A DNA stretch of 64,000 bases from Paenibacillus sp. ACRRX (GTDB lineage: Bacteria; Bacillota; Bacilli; Paenibacillales; Paenibacillaceae): assembly GCF_022346885.1 (NCBI RefSeq), contig NZ_JAKRNK010000001.1:1054001-1118000 (forward strand), given 5' to 3'. The translations under genes and the position numbers were made by a program. Positions 1 through 8,656 of the stretch are shown piece after piece (positions within the stretch are counted from its first letter, which is position 1; the number at the start of each line of letters is the position of its first letter). Below the pieces are notes generated by a model. The model was not told the origin of the DNA and did not search any database. It saw only the letters and a list, made by a program, of their open reading frames with translations.

Positions 1-2
1 TG

Positions 3-119
3 GGGTATGAGCAGCTGCATGTAGAAACTGTGGCAAGCAAGGTGCTTTCAACCTTCTACCATTTTGGCAGGGAAACCCTTGCCTATACGAAGTGGAAATG
101 GGACGAGCTGTGGCTCTAA
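3..119 (+). CDS. C-terminal end of an unidentified protein (cut by the window edge)
   Basis: An open frame enters from the left edge and runs 38 codons to a TAA at 117-119. The tail is rich in aromatic and basic residues and ends in the pattern KWKWDELWL. I do not recognise the family. It is the last gene before the sporulation gene spoVK. About 290 bp without a convincing gene follow, holding a small hairpin (AGAAAG/CTTTCT, 183-199). Confidence 0.4.
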   Translation, partial: GYEQLHVETVASKVLSTFYHFGRETLAYTKWKWDELWL

Positions 120-409
120 ATCTGCTAATATCCTCGCTATCGATAGAATATGTTGGATAAGCGGCAGTGATAAGCTTATGAAAGAAAGGCTGTCTTTCTA
201 CAACTTGTCGAGAGGATGAATCTAATGCATGATCATTTTCAAGTAGCACATTCGAAGCTGAGTCTGCTCAGGAGACAGCCAACTATCCATTACATTGTGT
301 GTATGTGGTTTTGTGCCTCCTGGGTTATAGGTCATCAATTCGTAGCACTCTGACTAGAATAGGAGATGCGACTCTCAGGGTGCAGCTTTTAATGAAGGAG
401 TGATTTAAA

Positions 410-1426
410 GTGACAAGTGATAATCGCTCTATTACAACTCAAGATCGAAAAATCAGCATAGTCTTCAATAACAATTCGGAACCAATACAACCACCTGAGC
501 CGAATGAATCTATGAACAATTCCATTTCTGAAGAGTTTCCTGAAGCCTTTAATGAACTTGACGATATGATTGGTCTTGATGAGGTAAAACAAATCGTATT
601 TGAAATATACGCAATGCTGCGTGTTCAAAAAATTCGGCAAGCCGAGGGGCTGCAAGCAAATTCTCAAGTTTATCATATGATCTTTTCAGGTAACCCCGGC
701 ACAGGAAAAACGACAGTGGCTAGAATTGTAGCTAAGATGTTTCATCAGCTTGGAGTAATTTCTAAAGGTCATCTGCTTGAAGTAGATCGTGCCGATCTTG
801 TTGGGGAGTACATCGGCCATACGGCACAGAAGACGAGAGAAGTAGTTAAAAAGGCAATGGGCGGCGTATTATTTGTGGATGAAGCCTATAGTCTGGCGCG
901 TGGTGGGGAAAAAGATTTTGGGAAAGAAGCAATTGACTGCTTAGTGAAATTAATGGAAGACCGGCGTAATGACTTTATTTTGATTATTGCTGGATATCCC
1001 CGAGAAATGAATGATTTATTGGAATTAAACACAGGGTTACCTTCTCGATTTGCCATGCACGTAGATTTTCCTGACTATTCCATCGATGAATTGATAAAGA
1101 TTTTACTTAAGATGGCTTTTGAAAAAGAGTATGTTATCCAACCTTCTGCAATTGATAAGATTAAAGAGTACATTGTGAAAGAAAAGGAAATAAAGCAAAA
1201 TTTCAGTAACGCTCGTTTTATTAGAAATATGTTGGAAAAAGCGATCCGAAACCACGCAGTGAGAATAACTAGGAAATTATCTTCAGTGAAAATAAATAAA
1301 TCAAATTTGATTAATTTAACGAACGAGGATTTTCATTACTTTGAAAAGAATGACACAGCTCCCAGCCAAACGGTTGATCCGTTTGATCGTTATATCAATT
1401 TGCTTACGAAGGATTCGAGATATTAA
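410..1426 (+). CDS. spoVK: Stage V sporulation protein K-like AAA+ ATPase
   Basis: A 338-residue AAA+ ATPase of the CbbX/SpoVK group. Walker A (GNPGTGKT, residues 94-101), Walker B (LFVDEAY, about 154-160) and an NTGLPSRF stretch with the arginine-finger region (about 207-214) are all visible. SpoVK acts in the mother cell during spore maturation in Bacillus. The start is GTG at 410, preceded by AAGGAGTG at 395-402. The first 50 residues are polar and probably flexible. The order spoVK-hflX-ynbB-glnR-glnA is a conserved host neighbourhood in Bacillales. Family assignment is firm; the sporulation role rests on orthology. Confidence 0.9.
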   Translation: MTSDNRSITTQDRKISIVFNNNSEPIQPPEPNESMNNSISEEFPEAFNELDDMIGLDEVKQIVFEIYAMLRVQKIRQAEGLQANSQVYHMIFSGNPGTGKTTVARIVAKMFHQLGVISKGHLLEVDRADLVGEYIGHTAQKTREVVKKAMGGVLFVDEAYSLARGGEKDFGKEAIDCLVKLMEDRRNDFILIIAGYPREMNDLLELNTGLPSRFAMHVDFPDYSIDELIKILLKMAFEKEYVIQPSAIDKIKEYIVKEKEIKQNFSNARFIRNMLEKAIRNHAVRITRKLSSVKINKSNLINLTNEDFHYFEKNDTAPSQTVDPFDRYINLLTKDSRY

Positions 1427-1667
1427 TTCTGGCGATTACAGGGTACGATGCTCAGAGAAGAGCATCCATATAATTTAATGATATACCATTTGTCGGCATG
1501 ATTATTGAATTTAAACCCCGTGTAATGCCTAGCTAGCTGGGACTTATGACGTTAAGAGCACTGTATTTAAAATGCAAGCGGAAATGAGGTATACTGTATA
1601 TCGTATTGCATTGCATTTACAGGTCAGTTGTATTGATACTGTTAGACGAAGGAGCTTACGCTGTTAC

Positions 1668-2957
1668 ATGCGAACGACTACATACGACACAACCGAGGCG
1701 ATTCCGGATCGAGCTGTCTTGGTAACCCTTATCACGGACGAAGTAAAACGAAGCGGTATCGATGCCCAATACTCATTGGATGAGCTTGTGCAATTGGCAG
1801 AGACAGCAGGTGTGGAAGTCGTCTCCACGATGTCACAAGCTCGTGATACTCGTGACCCGAAGTGGTTTATTGGCAAGGGCAAGGTACAGGAGCTAAAGGC
1901 GGTTATGGATGAATTAGCAGCCAATACTGCTATATTCGATCAAGAATTGTCAGGCGCGCAAGTACGCAATCTGGAACAAGTGTTAGATGCTAAAATTATA
2001 GATCGGACTCAGCTTATTCTTGACATTTTTGCGCAGCGTGCCAAAACGAGAGAAGGAATCATTCAAGTAGAGCTGGCACAGCACTCTTATTTGCTGCCGC
2101 GTCTTTCGGGACATGGGAAGAATTTGTCCAGATTAGGAGGAGGCATTGGCACTAGAGGTCCAGGCGAATCCAAACTGGAGACAGATCGGCGCCACATCCG
2201 TAACCGTATTGCGGAGCTTAAGCGTCAACTGGAGGAAGTTGTAAAGCATCGCCATCTTCATCGGGAACGCAGAAAGAAGAGCGGTGTAATTCAGATAGCT
2301 CTTGTAGGCTACACGAATGCAGGCAAATCAACACTTCTTCAACAATTGACTGACGCGGACGTCTATATCGAAAACCAATTGTTTGCTACCTTAGATCCGA
2401 CGACTCGTACATGGGAACTGCCGAACGGCAAAGAAGTGGTATTAACAGATACGGTAGGGTTTATTCAGAATTTGCCTCATGATTTAATAGCGTCTTTTCG
2501 GGCGACGTTGGAGGAAGTAAATGAGGCAGACCTGATACTGCACGTCGTTGATGCTTCGTCACCGATGCGGGACGATCAAATGCGTGTAGTCGCTAATATT
2601 TTGCAGGAGCTGGGGGCAGGAGCAAAGCCGGAGATTGTGTTATACAATAAGAAGGATCTGTGCTCTAAAGAACAACTGCAATTACTTCATCAAGACGGTA
2701 CGCACTTCCTCATTAGTGCCTATGAAAAGCAGGATATGGAACGGGTACGCACGGTGGTCCAAGAGCATCTGATTGGACAGACAGTTACGTACTCGATTCC
2801 AGCTTCACGTGGGGATCTAGCTGCGCTTGCTTATCGGATGGGCGAAGTAGTAGACCAACAGACAGAAGACGAACAATTGCTGCTGCGTGTACGGTTGGAC
2901 CGCGCGGCGGCTGAAGTTCATGGACATAAGTTGAAAGAGTACGAGAAGCAGAGCTAA
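1668..2957 (+). CDS. hflX: GTPase HflX (ribosome-rescue/splitting GTPase)
   Basis: HflX binds the large ribosomal subunit and splits stalled or stressed ribosomes, using a glycine-rich N-terminal domain followed by a TRAFAC GTPase domain. The N domain ends in the conserved glycine-rich RLGGGIGTRGPGE segment. G1 (GYTNAGKST, about residue 214), G3 (DTVGF, about 261) and G4 (NKKD, about 327) are intact. I place the start at ATG 1668, behind AAGGAG at 1649-1654, giving 429 residues, close to the Bacillus homologue. An in-frame extension back to 1572 has no homologous-looking sequence. It is cytoplasmic and is followed closely by the YnbB-like gene. Confidence 0.92.
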   Translation: MRTTTYDTTEAIPDRAVLVTLITDEVKRSGIDAQYSLDELVQLAETAGVEVVSTMSQARDTRDPKWFIGKGKVQELKAVMDELAANTAIFDQELSGAQVRNLEQVLDAKIIDRTQLILDIFAQRAKTREGIIQVELAQHSYLLPRLSGHGKNLSRLGGGIGTRGPGESKLETDRRHIRNRIAELKRQLEEVVKHRHLHRERRKKSGVIQIALVGYTNAGKSTLLQQLTDADVYIENQLFATLDPTTRTWELPNGKEVVLTDTVGFIQNLPHDLIASFRATLEEVNEADLILHVVDASSPMRDDQMRVVANILQELGAGAKPEIVLYNKKDLCSKEQLQLLHQDGTHFLISAYEKQDMERVRTVVQEHLIGQTVTYSIPASRGDLAALAYRMGEVVDQQTEDEQLLLRVRLDRAAAEVHGHKLKEYEKQS

Positions 2958-3020
2958 TCCATGTTAGGATTAGTCATTAGTGTTATTAATAACATGATCA
3001 GCAAGGGGAAACGAGCATAC

Positions 3021-4277
3021 ATGAATTTTTCATCCGCTTTACAGCAGCTTGAACAACAAGTAGAAATTAAAATAGCAGGTAGTGTACGCGACATTGAACG
3101 TATTGCAGAACGAAACCAATGGAAAGTTATTGATGCCTTTCAAACCCACCGTGTGAGTGATTATCATTTTGCCAGCTCCACAGGCTATGGCTACAATGAT
3201 AGAGGCCGTGAAGTGCTGGACGAGGTGTATGCGACTGTGTTTGGCGCAGAAGCAGCATTAGTTCGTCCACACTTCGTATCGGGTACGCATACAATTGCGA
3301 CGGCATTATTTGCTGTACTACGTCCTGGTGATGCATTGTTGTACATTACGGGAACACCATACGATACCCTGCACAAAGTAATCGGTAAAGATGGTGATGG
3401 AACAGGTTCATTACGCGACTTTGGTATATCGTATAATGAAGTACCATTAACAACTCAAGACGCAGTGGACTGGGAGGCAGTTGCTGCTGCCATAACGAAG
3501 GATACTAAAGTTATCGGAATACAACGTTCACGTGGCTATGACTGGCGGGCATCATTTACCGTTGACCAAATAGGGGAGATGGTAAAGCGTATCCGAGAGA
3601 TTCGCTCTGATCTGATCGTATTTGTCGATAATTGTTATGGCGAGTTTACGGAATTGTTAGAACCGACCGAAGTCGGTGTTGATCTGATAGCGGGCTCATT
3701 GATCAAAAACCCTGGTGGTGGAATAGCCTCTACGGGCGGATACATTGCTGGCCGCCAAGCCTATGTGGAACTTGCTGCACAACGCTTGACAGCGCCAGGG
3801 ATTGGAGGAGAAGTTGGAGCTATGCTTGGAATGACACGTGCCATGTACCAAGGCTTGTTCTTGGCTCCAACGACTGTCGGACAGGCTGTGCGAGGGAGTG
3901 TGTTCGCAGCGGCACTATTTGAAGAACTAGGCTTTGAGACCTCACCGCACTGGTCTAAGCCAAGAACGGATCTGATTCAGGCGATACGTTTCCATGCAGC
4001 AGAGCATTTGATTGCCTTTGTGCAGGGAGTGCAGCAAGCATCTGCGGTGGATGCCCACGTTGTACCAGAACCGTGGGACATGCCGGGATATGAGCATCCC
4101 GTTATTATGGCTGCCGGGACCTTTATTCAAGGCGGGAGCCTAGAACTGTCTGCTGATGCACCGATACGTGAGCCCTACACGGCTTACATGCAGGGTGGGC
4201 TTACGTACGCGCATGCTAAGCTGGGAGCGTTAAAAGCATTACAAACGATGATCGATCGCGGCTTACTGAGCGTATAA
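3021..4277 (+). CDS. ynbB: PLP-dependent methionine gamma-lyase-like protein (YnbB/aluminium-resistance family)
   Basis: A 418-residue fold-type I PLP enzyme of the family annotated as YnbB, 'aluminium resistance protein' or methionine gamma-lyase-like. The likely PLP-binding lysine is K229 in the SLIKNPGGG motif, and the cofactor pocket motif DNCYGEF lies upstream. The start chosen is ATG 3021, behind AAGGGGA at 3003-3009; the longer frame back to 2961 adds an unlikely leader. It always sits next to hflX and glnR in Bacillales. Substrate is unproven; the gamma-lyase name is by family only. Confidence 0.88.
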   Translation: MNFSSALQQLEQQVEIKIAGSVRDIERIAERNQWKVIDAFQTHRVSDYHFASSTGYGYNDRGREVLDEVYATVFGAEAALVRPHFVSGTHTIATALFAVLRPGDALLYITGTPYDTLHKVIGKDGDGTGSLRDFGISYNEVPLTTQDAVDWEAVAAAITKDTKVIGIQRSRGYDWRASFTVDQIGEMVKRIREIRSDLIVFVDNCYGEFTELLEPTEVGVDLIAGSLIKNPGGGIASTGGYIAGRQAYVELAAQRLTAPGIGGEVGAMLGMTRAMYQGLFLAPTTVGQAVRGSVFAAALFEELGFETSPHWSKPRTDLIQAIRFHAAEHLIAFVQGVQQASAVDAHVVPEPWDMPGYEHPVIMAAGTFIQGGSLELSADAPIREPYTAYMQGGLTYAHAKLGALKALQTMIDRGLLSV

Positions 4278-4350
4278 TCTCAGCTCAAATGTCCTTGTGA
4301 AATAGTTTGTTATATGACCGTATAATTCAATAAGAATAGAATAGCTAAAA

Positions 4351-4398
4351 GCGCAGGTTAGTTATGATGAGGACTATTTCATCAACCTGCGTTTTTTT
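4351..4398 (+). terminator. Rho-independent terminator after ynbB
   Basis: CGCAGGTT (4352-4359) pairs perfectly with AACCTGCG (4384-4391), with a further GATGA/TCATC inner pairing, and is followed by seven T. It separates the hflX-ynbB unit from glnRA. Confidence 0.85.
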
Positions 4399-4421
4399 GT
4401 TGTTAGTTTAGCTCACACGGG

Positions 4422-4456
4422 TTGACACCTTTGCTTCCGAAGGTTAGAATAAACCT
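4422..4456 (+). promoter_or_regulatory. glnRA promoter with a GlnR-like inverted repeat over the -10
   Basis: TTGACA (4422-4427), a 17-bp spacer and TAGAAT (4445-4450) form a near-consensus sigma-A promoter. The inverted repeat AGGTT-N6-AACCT (4441-4456) covers the -10. In Bacillus, GlnR represses its own operon through TGTNA-N7-TNACA sites placed over the promoter. This repeat fits by position and symmetry but deviates from that consensus, so GlnR binding is inferred. Confidence 0.6.
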
Positions 4457-4490
4457 AATTCGGTATTACGATGAGGAAGGTTGATGAACG

Positions 4491-4901
4491 ATGGGTGATG
4501 ACATTCGCAGAAATATGGCGTTGTTTCCAATCGGCATCGTAATGAAGTTAACGGATTTGACTGCTCGTCAAATTCGGTACTATGAGCAACATGAACTCAT
4601 TATGCCGGCTCGTACCTCGGGAAACCAGCGTTTATTTTCATTTAACGATGTTGAACGACTGCTTGAGATTAAAGCTCTCATAGAGAAGGGCGTCAACATT
4701 GCAGGGATTAAGCAAGTTCTGAATCCCATGTCCAAGGAATCTAGCGAAGCAACCGTGTTAAGCGCTGACTCGGAGTCGAAGCGCAAAGAAATGTCCGATG
4801 CTCAATTGCACCGTATGCTTAAGCAGCAGTTAATGGCCGGCAAGAGACCCGGGCAAGTCTCGTTGATTCAAGGAGAATTGTCCCGTTTCTTTACGAAATA
4901 A
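4491..4901 (+). CDS. glnR: MerR-family nitrogen regulator GlnR
   Basis: A 136-residue winged-helix MerR-family repressor. The N terminus (GDDIRRNMALFPIGIVMKLT) and the ARQIRYYEQ helix match GlnR. The C-terminal tail ends in the typical LSRFF stretch, through which feedback-inhibited glutamine synthetase controls GlnR. It regulates glnRA and other nitrogen genes. The RBS is GAGGAAGG at about 4471-4478. It is the first gene of the glnR-glnA operon. Confidence 0.95.
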   Translation: MGDDIRRNMALFPIGIVMKLTDLTARQIRYYEQHELIMPARTSGNQRLFSFNDVERLLEIKALIEKGVNIAGIKQVLNPMSKESSEATVLSADSESKRKEMSDAQLHRMLKQQLMAGKRPGQVSLIQGELSRFFTK

Positions 4902-4934
4902 GTATCATAAATGAACATAAAGGAGAGGTTCCAC

Positions 4935-6263
4935 GTGGGTTACACAAGAGAAGATATTATCCGTATCGCTAAAGAGCAAAATGTTCGTTTCATTCGTCTA
5001 CAGTTTACTGACTTGCTTGGAACAATCAAGAACGTAGAAATTCCAACGAGCCAATTGCAGAAGGCATTGGACAACAAGATGATGTTTGACGGCTCCTCAA
5101 TCGAAGGATATGTACGTATCGAGGAATCGGATATGTATCTTGTTCCTGATCTTGACACTTGGGTAATATTCCCATGGGTGGCTGAAGATCGTGTAGCGCG
5201 TATGATCTGTGATGTGTACATGCCAGACGGCACACCGTTCGCTGGCTGCCCGCGCGGTATTTTGAAGCGTGCGCTGAAAGAGGCGGAAGAGCTTGGATTC
5301 ACAGCAATGAATGTTGGTCCTGAACCTGAATTCTTCTTGTTTAAGACAGACGAGAAGGGCAATCCTACAATGGAACTGAATGATCAGGGGGGATATTTCG
5401 ATCTTGCCCCTACTGACTTGGGTGAGAATTGCCGCCGTGAAATCGTATTGAAGTTGGAAGAAATGGGCTTTGAAATCGAAGCTTCGCATCATGAAGTTGC
5501 GCCAGGCCAGCATGAAATTGATTTCAAATATGCAAATGCAATTAAAGCGGCTGACCAAATTCAGACGTTTAAGCTGGTCGTGAAGACGATAGCTCGTCAA
5601 CATGGGCTGCATGCTACATTTATGGCGAAACCATTGTTCGGCGTAAATGGCTCCGGTATGCACTGTAATATCTCTTTATTTAACGGCTCCGATAATGCAT
5701 TTGTAGATGAGCAGGATTCAAGTGGCCTTAGTGCAGATGCCCGTTCCTTTATGGCAGGCGTATTGAACCATGCGCGCGGGTTTGCGGCAATTACGAATCC
5801 TACGGTTAACTCTTACAAGCGCCTTGTACCTGGATATGAAGCTCCATGTTATGTAGCTTGGTCAGCGAGCAACCGCAGTCCGATGATCCGTATCCCAGCT
5901 TCCCGCGGCTTGAGCACACGTGTTGAAGTACGGAACCCGGATCCATCTGCTAACCCTTACTTGGCATTGGCTGTTATTCTTAAAGCAGGTCTGGATGGAA
6001 TTAAGAACCGTACGGCTCTTCCAGCTCCAACAGATCGTAACATCTATGTTATGACAGAAGAAGAGCGCGTATCCGAAGGCATTCCGAGCTTGCCATCCAG
6101 TTTGAAGGAATCGCTTGAAGCGTTGCTGAGCGATGAGACGATGTGCGAAGCATTGGGCGAGCACGCGTTGCAGCACTTCCTTGAGCTGAAAGAGATCGAA
6201 TGGGACATGTATCGCACACAAGTTCACCAATGGGAACGCGATCAATATATGACGTTGTACTAG
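4935..6263 (+). CDS. glnA: Type I glutamine synthetase
   Basis: Makes glutamine from glutamate, ammonia and ATP, and in Firmicutes also signals to GlnR and TnrA. The GSI-alpha motifs are present: FDGSSIEGY near the N terminus, the [12 protein letters not shown] metal/glutamate site, GSGMHCN, and the ATP-site [11 protein letters not shown]. The start is GTG 4935, behind AAGGAGAG, giving 442 residues as in close homologues; an ATG at 4911 would overlap that ribosome site. The last 59 bp before the final base of the stop codon are the prophage attachment core, so the 3' end now present was supplied by the phage. The protein is unchanged, but the stop is TAG here and TAA in the displaced copy. 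Confidence 0.97.
   Translation: MGYTREDIIRIAKEQNVRFIRLQFTDLLGTIKNVEIPTSQLQKALDNKMMFDGSSIEGYVRIEESDMYLVPDLDTWVIFPWVAEDRVARMICDVYMPDGTPFAGCPRGILKRALKEAEELGFTAMNVGPEPEFFLFKTDEKGNPTMELNDQGGYFDLAPTDLGENCRREIVLKLEEMGFEIEASHHEVAPGQHEIDFKYANAIKAADQIQTFKLVVKTIARQHGLHATFMAKPLFGVNGSGMHCNISLFNGSDNAFVDEQDSSGLSADARSFMAGVLNHARGFAAITNPTVNSYKRLVPGYEAPCYVAWSASNRSPMIRIPASRGLSTRVEVRNPDPSANPYLALAVILKAGLDGIKNRTALPAPTDRNIYVMTEEERVSEGIPSLPSSLKESLEALLSDETMCEALGEHALQHFLELKEIEWDMYRTQVHQWERDQYMTLY
6204..6262 (+). repeat. attL core (59-bp perfect repeat of 57450-57508)
   Basis: Positions 6204-6262 are identical to 57450-57508; identity ends at G/A on the left and at the third base of the glnA stop (TAG versus TAA) on the right. 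The core encodes the last 19 residues of GlnA. Recombination here preserves the gene, a typical integration strategy at the 3' end of a conserved gene. Confidence 0.95.
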
Positions 6264-6269
6264 TACCTG

Positions 6270-6304
6270 AAACCCTAGGAGCCATAAGGCTTCTGGGGTT
6301 TTTC
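6270..6304 (+). terminator. Phage-supplied terminator behind glnA
   Basis: AACCCTAGGAGCC (6271-6283) pairs imperfectly with GGCTTCTGGGGTT (6288-6300), followed by T-rich sequence. A close but non-identical version stands behind the displaced glnA end at 57517-57552, so the phage att site restores both the coding end and the terminator. Confidence 0.8.
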
Positions 6305-6309
6305 TTTGT

Positions 6310-6364
6310 GGGGGCATTACTGTAATTTTTTTATGTTTTTTCAATCCGCCCCCAAATCGCCCCC
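6310..6364. repeat. Probable integrase arm sites (left): three GCCCCC motifs
   Basis: GGGGGC at 6310-6315 (inverted) and GCCCCC at 6348-6353 and 6359-6364, the last two exactly 11 bp apart. Three more copies flank the right att core (57322-57350). Placement matches arm-type sites of tyrosine integrases with an N-terminal arm-binding domain. Inferred from position and repetition. Confidence 0.6.
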
Positions 6365-7492
6365 GAATATCTTATCTGTATAAGCCTCGATCTTCTGAGT
6401 ATTTCTCTGTTCTAATTTTTTGGATATGTGTGAGTATACATCTGAGGTTATTTTAATGCTGCCGTGTCCTAGATATTCTTGAACGTATTTCATATCAGCC
6501 CCAGCCTCTAGCATTACAACAGCACACGTATGTCTTGTAGAATGTATCGGCAGAGACGGAAGGTCTGAACGCTTGAGAATTCTTGAAAAAGCATTAAATA
6601 AAGTTGATTTAGGCATGAAATTTCCATCTTTTCGACATAACACTAAATTGAGTTCGTACTTGTATAGTGAGCCAAGGTTTAATTTGTTCTGATTCTGCCA
6701 ATTCATTTGAAACCTTAGATCGTTCACTATGTTCTGACTTATTTTAATTTTTCGTTCGGACTTACCAGTTTTAGTTTCTCCGAATAATTCCTCATCATTT
6801 GAGGCCTGAAAATCCAAGGTTTCATCAATTGTAATAGTGCAATTTTTGAAATCAATATCACTCCATTTAAGAGCAGCAGCTTCCCCCTTGCGCATCCCTG
6901 TTGCAATTAACACTTTGAAGAATATCCAATAGATGTATCCATACCTATGTGCTTGCTGAAGAAATCTAGGTATGTCATCAGAATCGATAAATTTGACCTG
7001 CCTTTTAGACTTTTCTTTTTTTATGATTGATCCATAACTTGGATTTCTTTCTATTTTACCCTGAATAGTAGCACGTTCCAGTGCTGCATACATTGTGCTG
7101 TTTACAATTTCAATTGATCGTCTACTCATGTTGCTATCGACGCAATAGTCAAGAAATGCTTGATACATATCTGGTTTTAAGTCTGAAAGATATAATTTTT
7201 TGAAGTATGGTTCAATATGATTTTTAATATTGTTTAAATGTGAACGAATTGTGTTCTTACGGACTGTGTCTTTTTTATATTTTTCAACCCAATTGTATAG
7301 ATAATCAACTAGTGGTATATCTGATTGTTCATAACCCTGTAGTACTTTACGTTCAAACTCCGCAGCAGCTAATTGAGCTTCTTTTTTTGTTTCAAACCCC
7401 CGCTGAGACTTCTCCTTAAATTTTTGAGTAAAAGGATCTTTATATTTAAGCCTGAACTCCCAACCTGTAGAATGTTTTTTGAAATTGGCCAT
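6341..7492 (-). CDS. int: Site-specific tyrosine integrase of prophage 1
   Basis: A 383-residue integrase of the ICEBs1/phage type. An N-terminal arm-binding domain (about 1-55, KKHSTGWEFRLKYKDP) is followed by a SAM-like core-binding domain (about 60-150) and the catalytic domain. Catalytic residues are visible: R201 in TGMRKGEA, a beta-hairpin lysine about 241-244, H317-x-x-R320, H343 in LGHGS and Y353 in DVYSH. It lies directly beside the att core and reads towards glnA. A decayed relative stands at 57612-58370 next to the other core copy. It would catalyse integration and, with an unrecognised excisionase, excision. Confidence 0.95.
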   Translation of the reverse strand: MANFKKHSTGWEFRLKYKDPFTQKFKEKSQRGFETKKEAQLAAAEFERKVLQGYEQSDIPLVDYLYNWVEKYKKDTVRKNTIRSHLNNIKNHIEPYFKKLYLSDLKPDMYQAFLDYCVDSNMSRRSIEIVNSTMYAALERATIQGKIERNPSYGSIIKKEKSKRQVKFIDSDDIPRFLQQAHRYGYIYWIFFKVLIATGMRKGEAAALKWSDIDFKNCTITIDETLDFQASNDEELFGETKTGKSERKIKISQNIVNDLRFQMNWQNQNKLNLGSLYKYELNLVLCRKDGNFMPKSTLFNAFSRILKRSDLPSLPIHSTRHTCAVVMLEAGADMKYVQEYLGHGSIKITSDVYSHISKKLEQRNTQKIEAYTDKIFGGDLGAD

Positions 7493-7494
7493 GT

Positions 7495-7926
7495 CTATTT
7501 CCCTTTCTCTTTTTTTGTATTGGGGTTATTTCTGTCTTTTCTTTTTTCTTCCCAGAAGAGGCCAGTTAATACATCTAAAACTCTTTGGCGTGCTTCCCCT
7601 TCGATTGGCACCCCGTCAAAAAGTACTGGTGAGTCATTTTCTAACATTGTTTTGAAATCCAAAATATCTTTCTCAGAAGCCCAATCAGGATATTCCGATG
7701 CATCTTCTTCGAAATGCCCAGCTTTAGTCAACATCTCCTTGTAATCCGCACCAAGAGCCTCTGATAACTTTTTTATTGTTTCAGGCTTGGGTGGTTTTCT
7801 GATCCCATTTTCAATTCTTGATATTTGAGCGTTACTTATTCCTGATTCCTCAGAAAGTTGCTTAATGGTCATTTCTTTTTTTTCTCTGAGCATCTTTAGA
7901 TAAGATCCGAAACTATTTACTGACAC
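7495..7926 (-). CDS. CI-like XRE-family phage repressor
   Basis: 143 residues: an N-terminal Cro/C1-type helix-turn-helix (about residues 5-60, with MTIKQLSEES and ISRIENG) and an acidic C-terminal domain. The start is GTG 7926, behind GGAGGGA (7933-7939 on the top strand). The longer open frame extends through the operator region and is not coding. It ends 2 bp from the integrase start, so the two are probably co-transcribed in the lysogen. It faces the Cro-like gene across five operator copies. No S24/LexA-type autoprotease motif is apparent, so the inducing signal is unclear. Confidence 0.88.
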   Translation of the reverse strand: MSVNSFGSYLKMLREKKEMTIKQLSEESGISNAQISRIENGIRKPPKPETIKKLSEALGADYKEMLTKAGHFEEDASEYPDWASEKDILDFKTMLENDSPVLFDGVPIEGEARQRVLDVLTGLFWEEKRKDRNNPNTKKEKGK

Positions 7927-7951
7927 TATGTATCCCTCCACTGCACTCTTG

Positions 7952-8134
7952 TTACCTCTTGGTAATAAATATATAGAAAAATGACCAAAAGGTAAAGTAA
8001 TATTTAGATAATATGATACCAAAAGGTAAACAGCGTGAGATTTGTCAAAATACAGCCGTAAATCGACAAATTCAGCCAAATTTGGCGTTTTACCAAAAGG
8101 TAATTTATGATTTATTATAAGTACCATAAGGTAA
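7952..8134. promoter_or_regulatory. Lysogeny-switch operators: five copies of a TTACC-N4-GGTAA palindrome
   Basis: Copies at 7952-7965, 7982-7995, 8016-8029, 8090-8103 and 8121-8134. The right half GGTAA is invariant; the left half is TTACC, TGACC, ATACC, TTACC and GTACC. The centre is AAAA in three. They fill the gap between the divergent repressor and Cro-like genes. A separate perfect palindrome, GCCAAATTTGGC, lies at 8075-8086. Confidence 0.88.
8082..8111 (+). promoter_or_regulatory. Probable early (PR-like) promoter
   Basis: TTGGCG (8082-8087), an 18-bp spacer and TATGAT (8106-8111), upstream of the Cro-like gene. One operator (8090-8103) lies in the spacer and another (8121-8134) just downstream of the start, so repressor binding would block it. 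Confidence 0.6.
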
Positions 8135-8152
8135 CGAAACGAGGTGATATAA

Positions 8153-8356
8153 ATGAAACTTGTTTTAAATGTTAAGAAGTTAGAGAGGCACATGTATGAG
8201 GCGGGGTGGGATGAAAAGGAACTCGCTAAGCGGATTGGTGTCACCTCAACACAAGTTTATCGAGTAATCAGAGGACAGAGATTCCCAGGTAACGATTTTC
8301 TTGCTGGACTTAAAACGGCGGGGATATCACTTGATGAATTTACAGATGTTTGTTAA
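8153..8356 (+). CDS. Cro-like small helix-turn-helix regulator
   Basis: 67 residues comprising one Cro/C1-type helix-turn-helix (DEKELAKRIGVTSTQVYRVI). ATG 8153 follows GAGGTGAT. It is the first rightward gene opposite the repressor and is controlled by the same operators. By position it is the lytic antagonist of the repressor; that role is inferred. Confidence 0.85.
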   Translation: MKLVLNVKKLERHMYEAGWDEKELAKRIGVTSTQVYRVIRGQRFPGNDFLAGLKTAGISLDEFTDVC

Positions 8357-8370
8357 GGGGTGGTGGTATC

Positions 8371-8640
8371 GTGTTATCTGTAAATATTGATTCTGAAGAA
8401 GTAAGGAAGATGTGCTTAGAACAAATAAACATTAAACTAGCTGAAATTGATGTGGATCTTGTTTTTTGGGATACCAAGGATTTAATCAGAGTCACACGAC
8501 TTTCGTGGCCCACGATTCAAAATACATTTTTCTACGATCCCAGATTTCCGAAAAGAAGACAAGGAACAAAATGGCTTTTTCCGGCAAAGGATGCACGAGC
8601 GTTTCTTATTAAATGGCTTATGGAGCAGCCGAAGACCTGA
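8371..8640 (+). CDS. DUF771-like phage early protein
   Basis: 89 residues from GTG 8371 (AAGGGGTGG at 8355-8363); an upstream in-frame ATG at 8350 overlaps that ribosome site. The pattern TKDLIRVTRLSWPTIQ, then KWLFPAKDARAFLIKW, resembles DUF771 proteins found early in Firmicute phages, a probable small DNA-binding helical fold. Function unknown. Confidence 0.65.
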   Translation: MLSVNIDSEEVRKMCLEQINIKLAEIDVDLVFWDTKDLIRVTRLSWPTIQNTFFYDPRFPKRRQGTKWLFPAKDARAFLIKWLMEQPKT

Positions 8641-8656
8641 AGGGAGAACAATCTAT

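Noticed and set aside
1572-1667. N-terminal extension of HflX
   Set aside because: No family-like sequence and no RBS; AAGGAG and ATG 1668 give the normal length.
5097-5663. Long antisense frame within glnA
   Set aside because: Shadow of a strongly conserved gene; no RBS and no family resemblance.
6204-6262. tRNA or tmRNA as the integration site
   Set aside because: The core is plainly the coding end of glnA; no tRNA-like fold seen in the window.
7927-8244. Upstream extension of the CI-like repressor
   Set aside because: It would read through five operators and the divergent promoter; GTG 7926 has a good RBS.
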